From the NCBI GenBank assembly GCA_023386315.1, contig JAEWJZ010000025.1:1-64000 (forward strand): a stretch of 64,000 nt of DNA, written 5' to 3'. The stretch comes from Bacillota bacterium. GTDB taxonomy: Bacteria; Bacillota; Clostridia; Lachnospirales; Lachnospiraceae. The translations under genes and the position numbers were made by a program. This document shows positions 59,035 through 64,000 of the stretch, in pieces (position 1 is the stretch's first letter; each line of letters opens with the position of its first letter). The notes under the pieces are model-generated. The model was not told the origin of the DNA. It worked only from the letters and a program-made list of their open reading frames with translations, and searched no databases.

Positions 59035-59066
59035 ATGAAAATTCGTTATGAAAGTGAGGAATCGAA

Positions 59067-60539
59067 ATGAAATTACAGTTTGAATATGGACATGGTTTTG
59101 TAAATGCCGAATTGCCGGACAACACAGATGTATTTATACCAGGAGAAACAGTGGCGGATCCGCCGTATATACCGGAGGACCAGCTTGAGGCAAAGACCCT
59201 TGAATCCATCCGCAATCCAATTGGTATGGAGCCTTTAACGAAGCTGGCTAAAAAGGGATCAAAGGTAACAATTATTTTTCCTGACAGGGTAAAAGGCGGG
59301 GAACAGGCAACTGCTCACCGTAAGATTTCAATAAAATTAATTCTTCAGGAATTGTACAGCGCAGGAGTGGAAAAGAAAGACATTCTTTTAATCTGCTCCA
59401 ATGGTCTGCACAGAAAAAACACCAAGGAAGAGATCTATAATATCCTTGGAAAGGAATTATTCCATGAATTCTGGTTCACTCATCAGATTATCAATCACGA
59501 CAGTGAAGATTATGATCACCTGGTTGATTTAGGCGTTACAGACCGGGGCGATCCGGTCATCATGAATAAATACGTATATGACAGCGATGTAGCGATTCTG
59601 ATCGGACATACACAGGGCAATCCTTACGGCGGTTATTCCGGCGGCTATAAGCATTGTTCTACCGGTATTACCCATTGGAAGTCCATTGGTTCCCATCATG
59701 TTCCTGAGGTTATGCACAGGGATGATTTTGTTCCTGTCAGCGGGAAATCATTGATGAGATCCAAGTTTGATGAGATCGGCGAGCATATGGAAAAATGTAT
59801 GGGCAAAAAGTTCTTTTGCTGTGATGCAGTGCTTGATACCTACTCCAGACAAATTGAAATTAACAGCGGTTACGCAAAAGAGATGCAGCCGGTTTCCTGG
59901 AAAGCAGCGGATAAAAGAACCTATGTACCATTTGCTGAGAAAAAATATGACGTTATGATCTTTGGAATGCCCCAGTTCTTCCATTATGGAGATGGTATGG
60001 GAACGAATCCGATCATGCTGATGCAGGCACTTTCTGCACAGGTGATCCGTCATAAGAGAGTCATGAGCGACAAGTGTGTCATTATCTGTGCATCAACCTG
60101 CAATGGTTATTTCCATGATGAGTTATGGCCTTATACCAGAGAAATGTATGAGATGTTCCAGACAGATCATATGAATACACTCCCTGACATGAACCGCCTT
60201 GGGGAATATTTTGCTACAAATGAGGAGTATATCAGAAAATACCGCTATACTAACGCATTTCACCCGTTCCATGGCTTTTCCATGATTTCCTGCGGACATC
60301 TGGCAGAGAAGAATACGTCAGCCATTTACATCGTGGGTGCAGAGCAGCCAGGATATGCCAGAGGAATGGGATTAAAGACAAGGGCAACGATTGAGGAAGC
60401 ACTTGCTGATGCAAAACTCAAATATGTGGGAGCCAATCCCAATATTCTGGCTCTGCCAAAAACATTTAAAACAGCAGCCGTTCATCTTATGATGAAGGAT
60501 GAAGTATACACCGGAGATAATATGTATCATCATCACTAA
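59067..60539 (+). CDS. LarA-family nickel-pincer 2-hydroxyacid racemase/epimerase
   Basis: A 490-residue member of the lactate racemase superfamily. The residues that bind or act with the nickel-pincer (NPN) cofactor are seen: His in NGLHRKNTKEE, Lys in GYSGGYKH (the Lys that carries the cofactor thioamide) and His in SIGSHHVPEV; an Arg lies in FPDRVKGG. LarA proteins move a hydride at a carbinol carbon, and homologues work on lactate, malate, other hydroxyacids or sugar acids. Longer than LarA of Lactobacillus (about 424), and placed between sugar-phosphate enzymes, so it is probably not a lactate racemase. The protein naturally ends in three His. Confidence 0.9.
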   Translation: MKLQFEYGHGFVNAELPDNTDVFIPGETVADPPYIPEDQLEAKTLESIRNPIGMEPLTKLAKKGSKVTIIFPDRVKGGEQATAHRKISIKLILQELYSAGVEKKDILLICSNGLHRKNTKEEIYNILGKELFHEFWFTHQIINHDSEDYDHLVDLGVTDRGDPVIMNKYVYDSDVAILIGHTQGNPYGGYSGGYKHCSTGITHWKSIGSHHVPEVMHRDDFVPVSGKSLMRSKFDEIGEHMEKCMGKKFFCCDAVLDTYSRQIEINSGYAKEMQPVSWKAADKRTYVPFAEKKYDVMIFGMPQFFHYGDGMGTNPIMLMQALSAQVIRHKRVMSDKCVIICASTCNGYFHDELWPYTREMYEMFQTDHMNTLPDMNRLGEYFATNEEYIRKYRYTNAFHPFHGFSMISCGHLAEKNTSAIYIVGAEQPGYARGMGLKTRATIEEALADAKLKYVGANPNILALPKTFKTAAVHLMMKDEVYTGDNMYHHH

Positions 60540-60573
60540 CAGATTAAAACTTGGAATAAGGATTGGTGGATTA

Positions 60574-61692
60574 ATGCAGCGTAGTAAATGGGTTACGATT
60601 GAAGAAGAGATTTTAGAGACGTATATACGGAATCTTAGCGGAGAAATTGTTCTTGGAATTGATGGATTTATTGATCAGGTATGGCAGGTAGTTGAAACAA
60701 GAACACCGGATAATAACTGTATTCTGATTGATAAGATGCAGGAATTCGGAAATCTGATTGTCAGCCGCAGGGAAGGCGGTATGGCAAATGAGCTGATTAA
60801 AAAAAGGCGGAGTTATGGTGGGTTTACTGCCAATACGGGAAAAGCTCTGGGAAATATGGATTTGTCAACGACCCTGATTGGAATGTATGGAAAAGAAGAA
60901 ATTGATAAGATATTTCATGATCTGAAAGAGAAGTGTAATTTAATTTCCGTTGGAGATCCCGTAGTCAGTACAATTCTTGAATTCACTGACGGGAAAATCA
61001 TGATGCCAAATTTAGACGAACTGCTGAAATTTACATGGAATGATTTCCTCGGTATGATCGGACAGGATCAATTACAGAAGATATTATTAAACGCTGATAT
61101 TGTATCATTGGGATACTGGTCCAACATGCCTGATTTTGACACGTTTATAACGAAACTCAATGAGAATTATTTCCATACAGACCGGCCAAGAAGGTTGTTC
61201 TTTGATTTTGCAAATATCAAGAAACGAAGTGTGGAGGCGATTAACTGCACTTTCCGGGTTTTAGAAAGAGTAAATGATAAAATTCCTGTAAGTCTCAGCT
61301 TAAATGAACATGAAGCTGTTATATTGTTCTCTTATTATGACCGGAAATTTTCTGATGACTGTGAAGAGGTGGCAAGGGACACGGAATATATCAGAAACAT
61401 CATAGGGCTTGATGAGCTGATTATACACACGCCCCAATATGCGGTTTTATCTTCCAAAACAGAGGGAATGGAGTTATTAGAGCAGGATTACTGCGCGGCA
61501 CCCGTGATAACCACGGGGGCCGGTGATACATTTAACGGCGGATACATTGCCGCCTGTCTGGGTAATCTGAGCGCGGTGGAACGTCTTGCCATAGCAAATG
61601 CAGCCACCAGATTCTATATAAGCAACAGTCATACACCGGACAGGCAGGAGCTGATTTCAGAGATAAAGCGGATAAAAGAAGTTTTAAGCTGA
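60574..61692 (+). CDS. PfkB-family carbohydrate kinase
   Basis: A 372-residue ribokinase-type kinase. The N-terminal sugar-binding segment IVLGIDGFIDQVW and the C-terminal ATP/anion-hole motif TTGAGDTFNGGYIAA (catalytic Asp) are clear. It phosphorylates a sugar, sugar phosphate or sugar acid, probably preparing the aldolase substrate. The region GGFTANTGKALG is the usual glycine-rich lid. The ATG at 60574 was chosen with GGTGGA upstream; the longer frame overlaps the larA-like gene. The substrate is not deducible by eye. Confidence 0.9.
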   Translation: MQRSKWVTIEEEILETYIRNLSGEIVLGIDGFIDQVWQVVETRTPDNNCILIDKMQEFGNLIVSRREGGMANELIKKRRSYGGFTANTGKALGNMDLSTTLIGMYGKEEIDKIFHDLKEKCNLISVGDPVVSTILEFTDGKIMMPNLDELLKFTWNDFLGMIGQDQLQKILLNADIVSLGYWSNMPDFDTFITKLNENYFHTDRPRRLFFDFANIKKRSVEAINCTFRVLERVNDKIPVSLSLNEHEAVILFSYYDRKFSDDCEEVARDTEYIRNIIGLDELIIHTPQYAVLSSKTEGMELLEQDYCAAPVITTGAGDTFNGGYIAACLGNLSAVERLAIANAATRFYISNSHTPDRQELISEIKRIKEVLS

Positions 61693-61723
61693 ACTTTTTG
61701 AAACAGAAAGGAGGGTAACAGGT

Positions 61724-62560
61724 ATGGATAACATATTATATTTGGATTGCAGTTTTGGAATCAGCGGGGATATGTTTGTCGCTTCTCTGCTGGATTTAGG
61801 AGCTGACAGGGAGGTTATGCAAAAAGCGTTAGACAGTCTTCTGGTTCATGGGTTCGAAGTAAAAGTAAGCAGAGTGGAAAAGTCAGGACGTAATGCCTGT
61901 GATTTTTGTGTTGTTTTAGATGAAAAGCATGAAAACCATGATCATGACATGCAGTATCTACACGGCAAAGCAGAAGAGCATTCCCATAAGGAAGGCGCCC
62001 ATCATGACCATGAGTGCAGGGGAATTATTGAAATAAATGAAATTATTGAAAAAGCCGATATGACACCGGGTGCAAGAGCGCTGGCTGGAAAGATATTTTC
62101 AATTCTGGCAGAAGCGGAAGCGAAGGCCCATCAGGTTCCGGTAGAAAAGGTACATTTTCATGAGGTAGGAGCAGTTGATTCCATAGCGGACATCGTTGCG
62201 GCGGCGGTCTGTTTTGACAATCTGGGAATAAACAGAACGATTATTCCTCAGATTTGTGATGGGACGGGAACCATCCGCTGCCGCCACGGACTGCTGCCTG
62301 TTCCGGTGCCGGCGGTGAAAAATATCGATCTGGCACACAATCTGAATCTCCATATTACAGATGTGGAGGGAGAATTAGTTACTCCGACGGGGGCAGCGAT
62401 TGCTGCTGCAATCCGTACAGATGAACAGCTGCCCGATCATTTTACCATAAGAAGGACCGGCTTGGGAGCGGGAAAGAGAACATACAAATGTCCGGGCATA
62501 CTCAGAGCTGTCTTTATAACAGAAGATGAAACAGCGTTTATCAGCCAGTTACCAGTTTAA
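61724..62560 (+). CDS. larC: LarC1-like nickel-pincer cofactor protein, without LarC2 part
   Basis: A 278-residue protein matching the N-terminal part of LarC (DUF111), the CTP-dependent enzyme that inserts nickel into the pincer cofactor of LarA. LDCSFGISGDMFVASLLDLG is the family start, and VEKVHFHEVGAVDSIADIV and LVTPTGAAI are conserved. A loop at about 68-98 contains nine His, a likely nickel-binding stretch. In lactobacilli LarC1 and LarC2 are joined by programmed frameshifting; here only 41 bases separate the stop from the next gene, so there is no room for LarC2. No larB or larE is in the window. Confidence 0.88.
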   Translation: MDNILYLDCSFGISGDMFVASLLDLGADREVMQKALDSLLVHGFEVKVSRVEKSGRNACDFCVVLDEKHENHDHDMQYLHGKAEEHSHKEGAHHDHECRGIIEINEIIEKADMTPGARALAGKIFSILAEAEAKAHQVPVEKVHFHEVGAVDSIADIVAAAVCFDNLGINRTIIPQICDGTGTIRCRHGLLPVPVPAVKNIDLAHNLNLHITDVEGELVTPTGAAIAAAIRTDEQLPDHFTIRRTGLGAGKRTYKCPGILRAVFITEDETAFISQLPV

Positions 62561-62601
62561 GAAAAATTCATTATTAAATAAAATGGAGTCGGTGGAAAAT
62601 T

Positions 62602-63396
62602 ATGAAGCTGCATGAATACATATTGTTTGGATTGATTGGTTTAAGTGCTTCCACAGCAGGGGCGGTCTGCGGAATAGGAGGCGGGGTGATTATAAAGCCG
62701 CTTTTAGATGCGTTTGGTTTGCTGAGTGTGGAAGCCATAAGCTTTCTGTCCGGATGTACAGTGCTTGCCATGGCCTGCTTTTCTGTGATAAAATCAATTT
62801 CAAGCGGTGATTCTTCTGTTGATAAAACAATTGGTACGCCTTTGGCAGTCGGTGCAGCAGCAGGAGGTGTGGCAGGAAAAATATTGTTTCAAATGGTTGC
62901 CGGTAGTTTTAGTGACCGGGACAGGGTGGGGTCCGTACAGGCAGTCTGTCTTTTGCTTATTACAATGGGAACATTAATTTATACAATAAAAAAAGACAGT
63001 ATTAAAACTAATCATATCAGAAATAAGGGATTTTGTATCATCATCGGATTTGTTCTGGGTATTTTCTCTTCCTTTCTTGGGATCGGAGGAGGACCCATTA
63101 ACCTGGTGGTACTGTTTTATTTCTTTTCCATGGATACGAAAACAGCTGCCCAGAATTCCCTGTACATTATTCTGTTTTCCCAGGCAGCCAGTCTTGTCAA
63201 TTCCATCGCAGCAGGTCAGATACCGGAATTCAGTTTCCTGCTTCTTGCTGTTATGGTGTTCAGCGGAATTGCAGGAGGAGCAATTGGAAGGAAGGTCTGC
63301 AAAAGACTGAGTGAGATTACAGTGAATAAACTTTTTATTATTTTGATGGCAGAAATTATGATGATCTGCTGTTATAATATCTATCAGTTATCTTAA
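62602..63396 (+). CDS. TSUP-family (TauE/SafE) anion exporter
   Basis: A 264-residue membrane protein with about eight helices in two repeats, each opening with a glycine-rich motif: GAVCGIGGGVIIKPLL (about 14-30) and FSSFLGIGGGPINLVVL (about 155-171). Family members export sulfite, sulfonates or related small anions. With two sulfatases and a sulfatase maturase in the same operon, export of released sulfate or of a sulfonated end product is the simplest role (inference). RBS site is poor; spacing to larC is 41 bp. Confidence 0.9.
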   Translation: MKLHEYILFGLIGLSASTAGAVCGIGGGVIIKPLLDAFGLLSVEAISFLSGCTVLAMACFSVIKSISSGDSSVDKTIGTPLAVGAAAGGVAGKILFQMVAGSFSDRDRVGSVQAVCLLLITMGTLIYTIKKDSIKTNHIRNKGFCIIIGFVLGIFSSFLGIGGGPINLVVLFYFFSMDTKTAAQNSLYIILFSQAASLVNSIAAGQIPEFSFLLLAVMVFSGIAGGAIGRKVCKRLSEITVNKLFIILMAEIMMICCYNIYQLS

Positions 63397-63418
63397 ATGG
63401 CAAGGAGGAAACGGTTGT

Positions 63419-64000
63419 ATGCCGCCAGTGAATTTACTGATAAAACCAGCTTCCGGACTGTGCAATATGGAATGCGACTACTGCTTTTATTGTGATGAGA
63501 CAGAAAAGAGAAAGCAGGCTTCTTATGGATTTATGTCAAAAGAGACCCTGGCCAATGTGATACGTAAGGCACTTTCTTATGGAGAGCAGAGTGTTGGGAT
63601 TGCATTCCAGGGAGGAGAACCGACTCTTTGCGGAATTGATTTTTTTGAAGAGGCAGTCCGGTGTGTAAAACAGTACAACGTGAATAATTTAAAAATTGAA
63701 TATGCACTTCAGACCAATGGTTACGCAATTACGGAGGAATGGTGCGAATTCTTTAAAAAGAACCACTTTCTTGTAGGATTATCCGTTGACGGTATGGAAG
63801 GGACTCATGATAAGTACAGGCACAGCAAAAACGGAGAAGGAACGTACCAGAAGGTTCTCCAGGCAGCCAGGCTTATGAAGAAAAGCGGTGTGGATTTTAA
63901 TATACTCACAGTGGTAAACAGGGAAACGGCAGAAAATATCGTACCCATTTACAAGGAATACAAGAGAAATGGCTGGGAATATTTACAGTTTATTGCCTGC
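63419..64000 (+). CDS. Anaerobic sulfatase-maturating enzyme, radical SAM (5' part)
   Basis: The first 194 codons are inside the window; the frame is still open at base 64000. The radical-SAM cluster motif CNMECDYCFYC (CxxxCxxC plus the extra YC typical of anSME) lies at residues 15-25, followed by GGEPTL and SVDGMEGTHDKYR. The enzyme converts the active-site Cys (or Ser) of sulfatases to formylglycine without oxygen, which both sulfatases in this locus need. ATG at 63419 with CAAGGAGG ten bases upstream. The SPASM clusters would follow outside the window. Confidence 0.94.
   Translation, partial: MPPVNLLIKPASGLCNMECDYCFYCDETEKRKQASYGFMSKETLANVIRKALSYGEQSVGIAFQGGEPTLCGIDFFEEAVRCVKQYNVNNLKIEYALQTNGYAITEEWCEFFKKNHFLVGLSVDGMEGTHDKYRHSKNGEGTYQKVLQAARLMKKSGVDFNILTVVNRETAENIVPIYKEYKRNGWEYLQFIAC

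Noticed and set aside
59067..60539. Calling the LarA-family gene a lactate racemase
   Set aside because: Length and neighbours differ from lactate racemase operons; only the superfamily and cofactor type are supported.
41945..64000. Classical sulfoquinovose (sulfo-EMP) pathway
   Set aside because: There is no GH31 sulfoquinovosidase, no sulfolactaldehyde reductase and no recognisable sulfofructose enzymes, while the sulfatases point to sulfate esters, not a C-S bond. The PfkB-aldolase-TSUP set alone is not enough.

Overview
The window looks like the chromosome of an anaerobic, spore-former-type Firmicute, most probably a Lachnospiraceae (Clostridium cluster XIVa, Lacrimispora/Enterocloster-like). 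Supporting signs are moderate-to-low GC with AT-rich promoters, strong AGGAGG-type ribosome sites, reductase-terminated NRPS genes of the kind seen in gut Clostridia, a hybrid-cluster protein, an anaerobic sulfatase-maturating radical-SAM enzyme and a LicT/BglP/6-phospho-glucosidase operon. No rRNA, tRNA, CRISPR, insertion sequence or phage gene was recognised.

Region 1 (1-18.3 kb) is a nonribosomal peptide locus. It holds the 3' end of one NRPS (A-T-reductase), a free-standing condensation-like acyltransferase, a 4593-residue NRPS with layout C-A-T-C-A-T-C-A-T-C-A-T-R, a type II thioesterase and an ArsR-type regulator. The specificity pockets read as X-Glu-Glu-Y with reductive release, so the likely product is an N-capped tetrapeptide aldehyde or something derived from it. 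Both NRPSs end in a reductase, so two aldehyde-type products are expected.

Region 2 (18.4-30.9 kb) is a mosaic of small units: a VanW-domain protein and a peptidoglycan-binding NlpC/P60 hydrolase; a beta-glucoside PTS operon with an antiterminator hairpin; an SdpR/SdpI-like pair under a palindromic operator; a MerR regulator carrying membrane helices and a zinc ribbon; a beta-lactamase-fold serine hydrolase followed by two tiny overlapping ORFs; and an OmpR-type two-component system.

Region 3 (31-41.7 kb) holds an RND-type efflux operon (adaptor, pump, two TolC-like proteins) with a possible response-regulator direct repeat in front, a berberine-bridge-type FAD enzyme on the minus strand, and a Crp/Fnr regulator with hcp. 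The last two genes carry the same 14-bp palindromic box upstream.

Region 4 (41.9-64 kb) is the most unusual part: a catabolic locus that appears to be governed by one ROK repressor. Matching AATTAAATTAATTAA boxes sit directly after the -10 of three promoters: the pgi-opp operon, the repressor gene itself, and the long sulfatase operon. The locus encodes a phosphoglucose isomerase, an Opp/Dpp-type ABC importer, a GH3 glycosidase, two formylglycine sulfatases, a class II aldolase, a divergent triose-phosphate-isomerase paralogue, a LarA-family nickel-pincer racemase, a PfkB sugar kinase, a LarC1-like cofactor protein, a TSUP anion exporter and an anaerobic sulfatase maturase (cut by the window end). 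Together they suggest import of a sulfated glycoside, desulfation and hydrolysis, then isomerase, kinase and aldolase steps that include an unusual nickel-dependent epimerisation, with export of the released anion. The exact substrate cannot be read from the sequence.
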